60,706 bases of DNA from Planctomycetota bacterium (lineage in GTDB: Bacteria; Planctomycetota; Planctomycetia; Gemmatales; Gemmataceae): NCBI GenBank assembly GCA_016872605.1, contig VGZI01000015.1, positions 1 through 60,706 of the forward strand, in the 5' to 3' direction. The translations under genes were made by a program, and so were the position numbers. Each line of letters starts with the position of its first letter. The stretch's first letter is position 1. Below are positions 7,503 through 16,902 of the stretch, piece by piece. The notes under the pieces are model-generated. The model was not told the DNA's origin and did not search any database. It was given only the letters and a program-made list of their open reading frames with translations.

Positions 7503-9245
7503 TCAATTTCGCTCAACGCGACGGACATACGCATAGAACGCTCCGGCGAGATCCGTTTCATTTGCGTTCTGGAACCACGCCTGCATCGGCGTTGTGCCGC
7601 GCTGTAAGGTGACGCGCAGGACGATCTCCTTGGTGTCCTTTCCGAGTGATTTAGCTGACACCGTCTTACCCTGGATCGTCACCTTCGCCGAGGCGACGGG
7701 CAGCGCGATGCTCTTCTTGTCATTGCGGCCTGCGTTGAGAGGTAAGTCCAGCTCGCGTGGCCAACGGCGCAGAGCGATTTCGTATTCGCCGTCGGTTTCG
7801 ACGTCGATCTGCCAGACGCCGCCGCGCGGTCCGCCTGCCGCCTGCGAGACATGCCCGGCGTTGTCGGTGTAGAGGTCCTGCCAATCCGAACTGGTGAGCG
7901 AAGTGAAGGGCTGCATCTTCGAGCCGATGGTAGTCGCCACGAACTTACCCGACAGCGGTTCCAGCTCGGTCCACCATTTCTCGTAGTGGTCTTTCATCTT
8001 CTTGGCGATATCGGGATGCTTGGCAATGAGGTCGTCCTTCTGGGCGCGATCGGTTCGTACGTCGTAGAGTTCGGTTCCGTGCACGAGCCGCCATTGGTTC
8101 CAGATGACGCACGACTCGTACTTGGTGAGTTTGGCACGCGAATATTGCACGACCATCATGCGATCCGGGAAATCGCTATTCTTGCCGCGCAACAGACTGG
8201 CGAGGCTGGTGCCGTCGAAGCTCGCCTCCTTTGGCAGCTTGGCGCCACACAGATTGATGAGCGTTGGGAATAGATCCTGAATCTGCGTTGGCGTGTCGAT
8301 GTCGCTCGGTGCACGGAGCTTTCCGGCCGGCCAACTAATCCAACAGGGAACGCGATGGCCGCCTTCGTAAAAGGTGGTCTTGCCGCCGCGCAGCCCGGCG
8401 TTGAAGATCGAAACGCCTGCGGTGCCGCCGTTGTCGGTCATGAAGATGACGATGGTGTTTTCCGCGAGGCCGCTTTCTTGGAGAAAAGCTTCGAGCCGGC
8501 CGATGTTCTCGTCAATGTTGGCGATCATGCCGAAGAAGTTAGCCGCCTTTTGTTTGCCGTAGGGAGCGCTGTACTTGCCCGGCACGATGTGCGGGGCGTG
8601 CGGCGCGTTCGTGGGCAGGTAACAGAAGAATGGTTCCTTCTTGGTCTGGCATTCCTTCATCCACGCCGTCGCCTTGTCGAACCAGAAATCGGTCATGTAA
8701 CCTTTGAATTGTTTTTCGACGCCATTGTGGAAGTAACGTCCGTCGTTCAGTTTACCGACGAACTCAGGCGCGGCCGTCATGCCCCAACCCTGATGGTAAA
8801 CCGCTTCCTGGAAGCCGCGATCCATCGGGCGATGCGGATAGTTATCGCCGAGATGCCATTTGCCGAACAGGCCGGTGCGATAGCCGAGCATGCGTAAGAG
8901 TTGTGGCAATGTGAGAATGCCCGGCCGCATGAATGCCCTGCCGCCGGTGACGGACGTGGCCCCGTTGCGGACGGCATCCCGCCCACTCATCAGCTGGCCG
9001 CGTGTCGGCGTACACATCGGCGCGACATGAAAATCGGTAAAGCGGACACTCTTGGCGTGCCATTTGTCCAGCTTCGGCGTCTTGAGAATCGGGTTGCCAT
9101 GACACGAAAAATCGCCATATCCCTGATCGTCGGTCAGAACGATGAGGATGTTCGGCTTGGCCTTCTCCTGCGCCATTGTCACGGCGGGAAAAAGCAAGGC
9201 GACGGCGAGCAAACCAACGCTCGACAACAATCGATGAAGTGCCAT
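7503..9245 (-). CDS. Sulfatase (S1 family), 580 residues, with C-terminal beta domain
   Basis: A secreted formylglycine-dependent sulfatase that would hydrolyse sulfate esters in the periplasm or outside the cell. The signal peptide spans about 1-25. Metal-binding DD lies at 39-40, the catalytic motif CTPTR has Cys78 (to be converted to formylglycine), GKWHLG follows, and MTDNGG supplies the late metal ligands. Beyond the usual fold there is an extra C-terminal region (about 455-580) predicted as a beta-sandwich (GVWQIDVETDGEYEIALRRW). The start at 9245 has GGAG 9 bp upstream. It is closest by eye to the sulfatase at 12376-13845. Its substrate is not predictable. It is the last gene of the leftward set. 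Confidence 0.95.
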   Translation of the reverse strand: MALHRLLSSVGLLAVALLFPAVTMAQEKAKPNILIVLTDDQGYGDFSCHGNPILKTPKLDKWHAKSVRFTDFHVAPMCTPTRGQLMSGRDAVRNGATSVTGGRAFMRPGILTLPQLLRMLGYRTGLFGKWHLGDNYPHRPMDRGFQEAVYHQGWGMTAAPEFVGKLNDGRYFHNGVEKQFKGYMTDFWFDKATAWMKECQTKKEPFFCYLPTNAPHAPHIVPGKYSAPYGKQKAANFFGMIANIDENIGRLEAFLQESGLAENTIVIFMTDNGGTAGVSIFNAGLRGGKTTFYEGGHRVPCWISWPAGKLRAPSDIDTPTQIQDLFPTLINLCGAKLPKEASFDGTSLASLLRGKNSDFPDRMMVVQYSRAKLTKYESCVIWNQWRLVHGTELYDVRTDRAQKDDLIAKHPDIAKKMKDHYEKWWTELEPLSGKFVATTIGSKMQPFTSLTSSDWQDLYTDNAGHVSQAAGGPRGGVWQIDVETDGEYEIALRRWPRELDLPLNAGRNDKKSIALPVASAKVTIQGKTVSAKSLGKDTKEIVLRVTLQRGTTPMQAWFQNANETDLAGAFYAYVRRVERN

Positions 9246-9273
9246 GAATGATTCTCCGGTATTTACAGGTTGT

Positions 9274-10809
9274 CTATTTCTTGCCCATCTCCCGACGCGG
9301 CACGCTGCGGCCCTCGCTCTGGAATCGTTCCAGCACCGCGTGCATGGCCTTTGCCCGCTCGATCTGCTCTGCGTAGCGATTGGTCTTCTGCGTCGGATCC
9401 TCTCGTAGATTGTAAAGCTCAAAGGGATGCTTGTGATCGACATACCCTCGGTCCGTGCGGAACCACGCGGGTTCGCCGATGGCCTTGTTGTTGTCCTGGC
9501 CCGAGGCGGCGGCGATCAGCACCCAGTCGCCCTGGCGAATCGCCAGCTTGCCGGACACGCTTGCATGGACCAGCCCCTCGCGTTTCACTTTCTCACCGCG
9601 AAACGCTGCGGAAATATCGACACTGTCCTCTGCAGCGTCATCAGGCAGTGGCGTTTTCACGATGGCGGCGAACGTCGCCATCAAGTCGGTAAAGCCGATC
9701 GTTTCGTCACTCGTCGAATTGGGCTGAACCTTGCCCCGCCAGCGCACGAGGAACGGCACGCGATGCCCGCCTTCCCAGAGATCACGCTTCACCCCGCGCC
9801 ACAAGCCCATGCTGGCGTGGCCGAAACGCCGCAAGCGTTCGTAGGCGCCGATGCCAATCTCGCTGGCAACTTCCGGGCCATTGTCGCTCGTGAAAATGAC
9901 GATGGTGTTTTCCGCCAGGCCGTTCTCGTCGAGGGCACGCAGAATTTTGCCAACCACCGCGTCGGTCTGCACGACGAAGTCGCCATAGTCGCCGGCCTTG
10001 CTCTTTCCCTTGAACTCCTTGGACGGGACGACCGGAAAGTGCGGCGACGTGAGCGGCACGTAAAGAAAGAACGGCTGCTTCGGGGGTTTGGCCGACTCCT
10101 CGATGTACTTCACGCTGCGGCGCGAAAGCTCCGGCAAGATGTCGCCCCATTGCCAGTCCGGCAAACTCGGCCCGGGGACATTGAATTCGGGACGCGATTT
10201 GACGGACGGAATGCCAACGGTGCGATCGTTCTCGATGTAGCAGAAGGGAGGATAGTTGGGGACATCCGTACCGAAGTAATAATTAAACCCACGCGTGGTG
10301 GGACCGTTGGTGATGGCCTTGGTGAAATCGACGTTGGTGAGCCCGTCCTTGCCGCGAGTGGGCGCCTTGCCGTCCTTGGTTGCCCAGGTCCAGCCGAGAT
10401 GCCATTTGCCGATGCACGCCGTGCGATAGCCGGCGCGGCGCAGCATTTCGGCCATCGTGAGTCGTCCCGGTTCGATGATCGGCGCTCCAAACGGCACGAC
10501 GACCCCTTTCTTGAGCGGCGAACGAGACGGATAGCGCCCGGTCAGGAGTCCGTAGCGAGTCGGCGAGCATACCGCGGACGGTGAATGCGCGTCGGTGAAG
10601 CACATGCCTTGCTTCGCGAGCCGATCGAGGTTCGGCGTCGGGATCTTCGAGTCCTTGTTGTAACAGCCGAGATCGCCGTAGCCGAGATCGTCGGCGAGGA
10701 TGATGACGATGTTGGGCAGGCCCTTCTTCTCCTGCCCGAGCGCGAATGCGGGAAGCATCCAGGAGGCGCCGACCAAGGCGGCAGTCAAGAGTAAGGGCAG
10801 GCGGATCAT
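9274..10809 (-). CDS. Sulfatase (S1 family), 511 residues
   Basis: A secreted S1-type sulfatase. The signal peptide spans about 1-25. NIVIILADDLGYGD carries the first metal-binding Asp pair (40-41), CSPTR has Cys81 as the formylglycine precursor, GKWHLGW follows, and FTSDNGPE provides the later metal ligands. The C-terminus is compact (PRREMGKK) with no added domain. The start at 10809 is preceded by AGGTG. It closely resembles its neighbour at 10877-12280 (both read KDSK, LDRLAKQGM or MDRLAKQGM, LLTGRY), pointing to tandem duplication. The intergenic gap to the next downstream sulfatase is only 28 bp, so cotranscription is likely. The substrate is unknown. Confidence 0.95.
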   Translation of the reverse strand: MIRLPLLLTAALVGASWMLPAFALGQEKKGLPNIVIILADDLGYGDLGCYNKDSKIPTPNLDRLAKQGMCFTDAHSPSAVCSPTRYGLLTGRYPSRSPLKKGVVVPFGAPIIEPGRLTMAEMLRRAGYRTACIGKWHLGWTWATKDGKAPTRGKDGLTNVDFTKAITNGPTTRGFNYYFGTDVPNYPPFCYIENDRTVGIPSVKSRPEFNVPGPSLPDWQWGDILPELSRRSVKYIEESAKPPKQPFFLYVPLTSPHFPVVPSKEFKGKSKAGDYGDFVVQTDAVVGKILRALDENGLAENTIVIFTSDNGPEVASEIGIGAYERLRRFGHASMGLWRGVKRDLWEGGHRVPFLVRWRGKVQPNSTSDETIGFTDLMATFAAIVKTPLPDDAAEDSVDISAAFRGEKVKREGLVHASVSGKLAIRQGDWVLIAAASGQDNNKAIGEPAWFRTDRGYVDHKHPFELYNLREDPTQKTNRYAEQIERAKAMHAVLERFQSEGRSVPRREMGKK

Positions 10810-10876
10810 GGAAACACCTATGTTGTAGGATGTCGCTGTTTGCGTGCTCATCGCGAGGCCCGGCAGCGAGCGACCA

Positions 10877-12280
10877 TCATTTCTTCTTACCGCTGCCGCC
10901 CTGGAATTTCACGACCACATCGTTGCGCTGGGCGGGACCGGGCGTGCTGCGGCCGTTGTCCACGTAGCGCTGCATGAGGCGGGTCAGGTCCGCCACGATC
11001 TCGGGTTGCTCCTTGCTCAGATTCTTCGTCTGGCCGATGTCCTTGTCGAGGTCATAAAGTTCCACGGCGTCAGGGGCCTTCTTGGCCTTCTTGCCAGCGC
11101 CGGCGGGAAAGACGAGGACCCACTGGTCCTTGCGGATCGCGAAGGAGTCATAACCATCGTGATGAACGGTCGCCTCGCGCAGCGGCCCCTTGGACGTGCC
11201 CAGCAGATGAGGGAGATAACTGACGCTGTCGAGGCCCGCCTGCTCGGGCAGCTTTTCGTCGGCGATCGCCGCAGAGGTGGCGAGGAGATCGCCCAGACAA
11301 ACAACGTGATTGCAAGTGGAGTTGGCCGCGACCTTCCCCGGCCAGCGGGCAATGAACGGGACGCGATGGCCTCCTTCGTAGATCATGGCTTTTTGGCCGC
11401 GGAAAATGAAGTTGGAAGCATGGCCTGCCTTACCCTTGGTGTGTGGCGAGCCGTTGTCGCTGGTGAAAATGAGCAGGGTGTTCTCGGCCTGGGCATTGCG
11501 GTCGAGAGCGTCCATGACCTGTCCTAAGGCCCAATCGGTTTGCACGACGAAATCACCGTAGGCGTCCAGGCCACTCTTGCCCTGGAACTCCGGAGCCGGG
11601 ACGATGGGCGTGTGCGGAGAATTGAGCGGCAAGTACAAGAAGAACGGTGTCTTTTCCTTCGCGCGCTGATCGAGGTAGGCGACGGCCTTCTTGGCGAGCA
11701 TCGGCAGCACCTCGACCGGAGCGAGCTTTGGCGCCGGGCGATCGTTCTCCACGAGGTTCTCGATGCCGCGCGCGTATTGGAAGCCGTAGAAGTAGTCAAA
11801 CCCGCGAGAAATGGGGCCTTGCTCGACCTTGCCGTTTCCATGGACCATGCCCAGATGCCATTTGCCGATGCAGGCGGTGTGGTAGCCCAGGCGTTTGAGC
11901 AGGCTGGCGACGGTCAATTGCTGGCCCCCGATCAGAGCCGGACTGTTGTCATTGAGGACGCCGCGAAGACCGGTGCGCCAGGCGTATCGGCCGGTCAGGA
12001 GGTTGTAGCGCGTCGGGCTGCAGATGGCCGCCCCGGTGTGGGCGTCGGTAAAGCGCATGCCTTGCTTGGCGAGCCGATCCATGTGGGGCGTTTTGATCTT
12101 GGAATCCTTGTTGAAGCAGCTGGCATCGCCGTACCCCATATCGTCGGCCAGGACGAAGACGATGTTGGGCTTCGGCTCGGCAGGAGCCTCGCCCTCCCGC
12201 TCTTGGGACAAGATTCTCGCCGGCGCGAGCAACCAGATCGTGATCCAGAAGGTCAACCCGAAGAATGCTCGGCATGTCAT
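10877..12280 (-). CDS. Sulfatase (S1 family), 467 residues
   Basis: A secreted sulfatase. Hydrophobic leader 1-25, then a short EGEAPAEPKP linker. PNIVFVLADDMGYGD holds the metal Asp pair (46-47), CSPTR has Cys87, and GKWHLGM and FTSDNGSPH follow. The C-terminus ends in a Lys-rich tail after FQGG. The ATG at 12280 was preferred over the longer frame because GGAG stands 7 bp before it and the extension lacks a leader. It is paralogous to the gene at 9274-10809. The linker EGEAPAEP matches a phrase often encoded by a dispersed planctomycete repeat, so part of it may derive from a repeat insertion. The substrate is unknown. Confidence 0.94.
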   Translation of the reverse strand: MTCRAFFGLTFWITIWLLAPARILSQEREGEAPAEPKPNIVFVLADDMGYGDASCFNKDSKIKTPHMDRLAKQGMRFTDAHTGAAICSPTRYNLLTGRYAWRTGLRGVLNDNSPALIGGQQLTVASLLKRLGYHTACIGKWHLGMVHGNGKVEQGPISRGFDYFYGFQYARGIENLVENDRPAPKLAPVEVLPMLAKKAVAYLDQRAKEKTPFFLYLPLNSPHTPIVPAPEFQGKSGLDAYGDFVVQTDWALGQVMDALDRNAQAENTLLIFTSDNGSPHTKGKAGHASNFIFRGQKAMIYEGGHRVPFIARWPGKVAANSTCNHVVCLGDLLATSAAIADEKLPEQAGLDSVSYLPHLLGTSKGPLREATVHHDGYDSFAIRKDQWVLVFPAGAGKKAKKAPDAVELYDLDKDIGQTKNLSKEQPEIVADLTRLMQRYVDNGRSTPGPAQRNDVVVKFQGGSGKKK

Positions 12281-12375
12281 GTTCGTTCTCCAATCGGGGG
12301 CATCGGCGCGGCTTGCCACCGGACGGCGCCAGTTCGGCTCGCAGGACGAAAGCGGTGCGTAGAGGCTCGGACGAA

Positions 12376-13845
12376 TCACTTTGCCGTGGATTTCTTGGCT
12401 TCTTTCGGTCCGCCGCCGAACTGCTTCCAGTACAGTTCGTGGAACGTGTTGTACTTGGGTAGGGCGGCGTTTTCATTGACCAGTTCGGGTTGCACGTCTT
12501 GCCACCAGCGATCGTAGGCAGTCTTCAATTCCTGAAACACTTTGGGGTGCTGGGCGCGGACGTCGCGTTTCTCGCCCGGATCGTTCTGGATGTCGAACAG
12601 CTCCCAGTTCTCTCCCCCTTTTCCGGCACTGACCATGCGAAAGCGGCTATTCCGCACCGCGCAGTTGGCATACTGCGCTTCTTTTGCCTGGCCCTTCGCC
12701 CATCGGCCCACGTGCGTGAATAGATTGCGGTCCGGCCAATCGGCTTTGGGATTCTCCAGCAGTGGAATCAGGCTGCGGCCATCGAGTTGGAGCTTGTCGG
12801 GGATCTTGGCGCCGGCGAGTTCCGCGAACGTGGGGAAGACATCGACATGGGCTGCCAAACGGGGAACGTCCACGCCGCCTTTGAGCTTGCCCGGCCAGGA
12901 GACGAAGAACGGGACGCGCGTGCCTCCCTGGTAGGCCGTAGCCTTGCTGCCGCGCATGCCGGCGTTGAACACCATGATGCCCGCAGTGCCGCCGTTGTCG
13001 GTCATGAAGATGACGATGGTGTTCTCTTCGAGATTCCACTCCTTGAGCTTGGCCATCAGCTTGCCGACATTGTCGTCGATGTTGGAGATCATGCCGAAGA
13101 ACTTGGCGACGTTGGGTTTCACCTTGCCGGCGTATTTCATCTCGTCCGCCTCGGGGCAGATGAGCGGCCCGTGCGGGGCGTTCGGCGAGATGTGCACGTA
13201 GAACGGGGCCGTGTCTTTACGTTTGGCGTCGATCCATTGCAGCGCCTGGCCGAAGAAAACATCGGTGCAATAGCCCTTGGTCTTCTCGAACTTGCGATTA
13301 TGGAGAATGGCGGGATCGAAGTACTTGTTGCCCGGCGCGTCGCCGCAACTGCCGGGATACGTCTGGCCGATGCCGCCGGCGCCATGGACGAATACTTCGT
13401 CGAAGCCACGCTGATCGGGCTGATAGGCAGCTTGATCGCCGAGGTGCCATTTGCCGAAGATGCCCGTCGTGTAGCCGGCGAGCTTGAGCAACTGGGCGAA
13501 CGTGACGGCTTTGAGGTTGAGCCGTTCCCGCTCGTTGATGGTGTGCGTCACGCCGTTCTTGAATTCATGCCGGCCAGTCATCAAGGCTGATCGAGTCGGC
13601 GCACAGGTCGGGCTGACGTGGAAATCGGTGAAACGCACGCTGCGGGCATGCAGCTTGTCGATGTTGGGCGTCTTCAGGATCGGATTGCCGTGGCACGAGA
13701 GATCGCCGTAGCCCTGGTCATCGGTGATAATGAGGATGATGTTGGGCTTCTTCCCCGCAAGTTTCTGGGCCCACGCCGGACCCGGCATGAGGATGGAAGC
13801 CGCAATTGCCAGGAGGAGAAGGGGGGCCAGTGCTGTTTTCTTCAT
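12376..13845 (-). CDS. Sulfatase (S1 family), 489 residues
   Basis: A secreted sulfatase. Signal peptide about 1-26 (ending PAWAQ). IITDDQGYGD has the metal Asp pair (42-43), CAPTR has Cys81 as the formylglycine precursor, GIFGKWHLGD follows, and FMTDNGG provides late metal ligands. The C-terminus carries a Lys-rich tail. A 128-bp internal stretch (13187-13314) is duplicated at 6159-6286. The frame stops at 12376, about 95 bp before the next sulfatase start. It is most similar by eye to the sulfatase at 7503-9245: both share SCHGNPILKTP and RFTDFHV. The substrate is unknown. Confidence 0.95.
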   Translation of the reverse strand: MKKTALAPLLLLAIAASILMPGPAWAQKLAGKKPNIILIITDDQGYGDLSCHGNPILKTPNIDKLHARSVRFTDFHVSPTCAPTRSALMTGRHEFKNGVTHTINERERLNLKAVTFAQLLKLAGYTTGIFGKWHLGDQAAYQPDQRGFDEVFVHGAGGIGQTYPGSCGDAPGNKYFDPAILHNRKFEKTKGYCTDVFFGQALQWIDAKRKDTAPFYVHISPNAPHGPLICPEADEMKYAGKVKPNVAKFFGMISNIDDNVGKLMAKLKEWNLEENTIVIFMTDNGGTAGIMVFNAGMRGSKATAYQGGTRVPFFVSWPGKLKGGVDVPRLAAHVDVFPTFAELAGAKIPDKLQLDGRSLIPLLENPKADWPDRNLFTHVGRWAKGQAKEAQYANCAVRNSRFRMVSAGKGGENWELFDIQNDPGEKRDVRAQHPKVFQELKTAYDRWWQDVQPELVNENAALPKYNTFHELYWKQFGGGPKEAKKSTAK

Positions 13846-13908
13846 GTTTCACCTTAAAAAAATCTCGCATGCCATTCCCGCTACTCAATCTTCGTGCGAG
13901 GCTCTGAC

Positions 13909-15279
13909 TCAGGGCTCCTTTTTCTTCTTCTTTCCCTTTGCGTCCTTGAAAAACGACTCGTCGGCCTTGGCGGGGCGAGGAGTGTCCACGGTCAAGGGCG
14001 ACGGATCGTGGTAGACCCTTTGCTGCTGGACCATGATCTCACGCATTTCCTTGACCTTGGCAGCGTGGGCGGGGTTGTCAGCAAGATTCTTGAGTTCGTC
14101 GGGATCCTGGCGCAGGTTAAATAGTTGCGTGAAGTTGACCTTGGGATAGCGGATTAGCTTCCAATCCCCTTGGCGGACCGCACGCTGCTCATCCTTATAG
14201 GCCAGGAAAAGGGTATCGCGAACCGTTTGCTGTTTGCCGCGTAGGATCGGGACCAGACTTTTCCCGTCGAGGCCGGCGGCGTTCTTGCCGCCGACCAGCT
14301 CGACCGTGGTGGGAAAGATGTCGAAGAGATAAACGAACGCATCGCTCTGGCCCTTGGGGATTCCCGGCCCGGCGAAGATGAGCGGCGCCTTCATGCTGTG
14401 TTCATAGAGATTCTGCTTGCCGAACAGACCGTGGCTGCCGATCGCCAGGCCGTGGTCGGACGTGAAAATGATAATCGTGTTCTCCAATTCGCCCATCTCC
14501 TGAAGCACCGCCAAGAGCCGGCCGATGTGGTGGTCGATTGACGAGATGCAGCTGTAATAGTCGTGCAGGTGTTTGCGGACGACTTCCTCGGTGCGCGGCC
14601 ACGGCGCCAGTTGTTCATCGCGGATCTTCAGGTCGCCGTTGTCGAAGGGGTGGAAAGGCATGTAGTTCTTCGGCAGCGGAATCTTGGCGCGGTCATAAAG
14701 GTTGATCCACTCCGGCGCGGCCACGCGTGGATCGTGAGGACCTTCAAAGCCGACATAGGCGAAGAAGGGCTGATCTTTCTTCCAGGTCTTCTTGAGGAAT
14801 TCGATGGTCTTATCGGCTGCGGTTCGGCCATGGTGTCCGGAAGTGCGTTCCTTGTTGTCTTCCAGGTAGCCCGAGATGTCGAACGCGGCGTGATAGGCTG
14901 TCGCGGTGTTGCCTCGCTTGGAGATCAAGAAGGAGTAATAGCCCAACATGCGCATGACTTCGCCCATGGTGCCAGTCTTGTCCTTGGCCTTGTAGTGGTA
15001 GAGGGCCTTGCCACTGAGAAGCATATGCCGGCTCGGACTGCAGACGGCGCCGACGGTCGAGCCCATGCAGTAGGCGTTGCGAAACACGAAGCCGCGCTGG
15101 ACGAGTTTGTCGAGGTTGGGCGTCTTGATGACGCCGTTGCCGAGAGCCGCGATCGTGTCGGCCCTTTGGTCGTCGGTGACGAGAAAGAGCACGTTGGGGC
15201 GCTTCCCTTGCGCACTTGCAGAGGGCGCAAGCATCGCGATGAATAGCCAGACGAATGCGAACCAGCAAGGGCATTTCAT
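13909..15279 (-). CDS. Sulfatase (S1 family, iduronate/choline-sulfatase-like), 456 residues
   Basis: A secreted sulfatase of a different branch from its neighbours. Signal peptide about 1-23. FLVTDDQRADTIAALGN replaces the usual DDxGYGD. CSPSR has Cys80 as the formylglycine precursor. The substrate-binding region is FEGPHDPR, and FTSDHGLAIGSHG gives the late metal ligands. The DDQRADT and DHGLAIGSHG patterns resemble the iduronate-2-sulfatase/choline-sulfatase-like branch of S1, though the assignment is by eye. The C-terminus ends in a Lys-rich tail. The ATG at 15279 is used; it is the first gene of the leftward set and faces the rightward set across 223 bp. Confidence 0.94.
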   Translation of the reverse strand: MKCPCWFAFVWLFIAMLAPSASAQGKRPNVLFLVTDDQRADTIAALGNGVIKTPNLDKLVQRGFVFRNAYCMGSTVGAVCSPSRHMLLSGKALYHYKAKDKTGTMGEVMRMLGYYSFLISKRGNTATAYHAAFDISGYLEDNKERTSGHHGRTAADKTIEFLKKTWKKDQPFFAYVGFEGPHDPRVAAPEWINLYDRAKIPLPKNYMPFHPFDNGDLKIRDEQLAPWPRTEEVVRKHLHDYYSCISSIDHHIGRLLAVLQEMGELENTIIIFTSDHGLAIGSHGLFGKQNLYEHSMKAPLIFAGPGIPKGQSDAFVYLFDIFPTTVELVGGKNAAGLDGKSLVPILRGKQQTVRDTLFLAYKDEQRAVRQGDWKLIRYPKVNFTQLFNLRQDPDELKNLADNPAHAAKVKEMREIMVQQQRVYHDPSPLTVDTPRPAKADESFFKDAKGKKKKKEP

Positions 15280-15502
15280 GGAAGCGCCTTTGATGAATGG
15301 ATGTGCTGCCTGACATCCTGACATGTGGCGATGGCCCAAACCTTGAGTTGCATTTTAGAGAAACTCCCGCTTCGCTGCCAAATTCCGAAAGCAAAACGTG
15401 CGCTCTACCTCGCTCAATCTCGCTCGCCGACTATTATTAACGGTTAACAGCCGCCATCCCGGCGGCGCCCTTTGACCGCACCCATTACACTCGGAGGCTG
15501 CC
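15280..15502. promoter_or_regulatory. Divergent intergenic region of the sulfatase array
   Basis: The two outward-facing sulfatase groups start on either side of this 223-bp gap, so promoters for both must lie here or within the first genes. A short AT-rich stretch (ATTATTAACGGTTAACAG, 15433-15450) contains the dyad GTTAAC next to TTAACGG. No confident -35/-10 pair was identified. Confidence 0.4.
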
Positions 15503-16846
15503 ATGAACAGACTCTCTCAATTCCTCTGGTGTGCCGTATCTTTTCTCTGCGCACTTGCCGGCCCGCTCGTCGTGCCCGAGGGGGCACAGGCTCAGACTTC
15601 CCGAAAGCCGAACATCATCGTCATCGTTGGGGACGATATGGGCTACGCGGACGTTGGCGTTCACGGCTGCAAGGACATCCCAACGCCGCACATCGACTCG
15701 ATCGCCAAGAAAGGCATCCGCTTTACGAGCGGCTATGTCTCGGGGCCTTATTGTTCACCAACGCGGGCGGGGTTGATGACAGGACGCTACCAAAATCGAT
15801 TTGGGCACGAGTTCAATCCAGGGCCTCAACCCAAGGGGGATGTTGGATTGTCCCTGACAGAAACGACCTTGGCCGCCCGATTGAGAGCCCTGGGCTACGT
15901 CACCGGCATGGTCGGCAAATGGCATCTGGGCGGTGACGCAAAATATGTTCCCACGGCACGCGGGTTTCAAAGCTATTTCGGTTTCCTCGGTGGAGCACAT
16001 CCCTATTTTCCCGGCAAGGGAGCCCCCATCTTTCGCGGCACCAAGGCGGTGGACGAAAGCGAGTACCTCACCGACGCGTTCCGGCGCGAGGCCGTCCGCT
16101 TCATCGAAGACCACAAGAAGGAGCCGTTCTTTCTCTACCTGGCCTTCAACGCCGTACACACGCCGATGCAGGCTTCGGACAAATACCTCAAACGCTTCGC
16201 CAACATCAAGGATGAAAAACGCCAGAAATACGCCGCCATGATGAGTGCAATGGACGACGCCATCGGAGCCGTGCTCGCGAAACTCCGTGAGGCAGGATTG
16301 GAAGAGGACACGCTAATCTTTTTCATCAGCGACAACGGCGGGCCCGCCATCAATGGCTCTCGAAACACCCCGCTTCGGGGCGTGAAGGCAACGACTTGGG
16401 AGGGAGGCATTCGAGTGCCGTGGATGATGCAATGGAAAGGCCGACTGCCGGCGGGCAAGACCTACGATGAGCCTGTGATTCAACTCGATATCTTGCCGAC
16501 TTCCATCAGTGCGGCCGGCGGCGAAATCTCGCCGAACTGGAAACTGGATGGCGTCAATTTGCTCCCATTCCTGGAAGGAAAAAAAACGGAAGCTCCCCAT
16601 TCGGCCCTGTTCTGGCGCTTTGGCGCTCAAACAGCCGTTCGCAAGGGCGATTGGAACCTGGTGCAAGCCAACGGATCGAAAGGCAAGTTGTTGTTCAATC
16701 TTCGCGATGACATCGGTCAAACCAAGGATCTCTCCGCCGCACACCCCGAGCGCGTCCGCGAACTGCAAGCGGCCTGGGACGAGTGGAACAAGTCCAACGT
16801 GCCGCCAGGATGGAAGGGCAAGGGCAAAGCGAAGGCTGAAGATTAA
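15503..16846 (+). CDS. Sulfatase (S1 family), 447 residues
   Basis: A secreted sulfatase and the first gene of the rightward set. Signal peptide about 1-30. IVIVGDDMGYADVG carries the metal Asp pair (44-45), CSPTR has Cys84, GKWHLGGD follows, and FISDNGGP gives the late metal ligands. The C-terminus ends in a Gly/Lys-rich tail (WKGKGKAKAED). A good CGGAGG ribosome-binding site precedes the ATG at 15503. It resembles N-acetylgalactosamine-6-sulfatase-type members of S1, but this is not firm. The next sulfatase begins 57 bp downstream of the stop, so an operon is likely. Confidence 0.95.
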   Translation: MNRLSQFLWCAVSFLCALAGPLVVPEGAQAQTSRKPNIIVIVGDDMGYADVGVHGCKDIPTPHIDSIAKKGIRFTSGYVSGPYCSPTRAGLMTGRYQNRFGHEFNPGPQPKGDVGLSLTETTLAARLRALGYVTGMVGKWHLGGDAKYVPTARGFQSYFGFLGGAHPYFPGKGAPIFRGTKAVDESEYLTDAFRREAVRFIEDHKKEPFFLYLAFNAVHTPMQASDKYLKRFANIKDEKRQKYAAMMSAMDDAIGAVLAKLREAGLEEDTLIFFISDNGGPAINGSRNTPLRGVKATTWEGGIRVPWMMQWKGRLPAGKTYDEPVIQLDILPTSISAAGGEISPNWKLDGVNLLPFLEGKKTEAPHSALFWRFGAQTAVRKGDWNLVQANGSKGKLLFNLRDDIGQTKDLSAAHPERVRELQAAWDEWNKSNVPPGWKGKGKAKAED

Positions 16847-16902
16847 AATGGCCATCACTTGGCGGTTGGCCGACACGTTTGCGGTTTTCAGGAGCTCCTC
16901 AT

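Noticed and set aside
12787..13590. 267-residue plus-strand frame in the sulfatase gene, sharing residues with a frame at 5415-6281
   Set aside because: The shared residues come from the duplicated 128-bp sulfatase segment read antisense, not from a real gene family.
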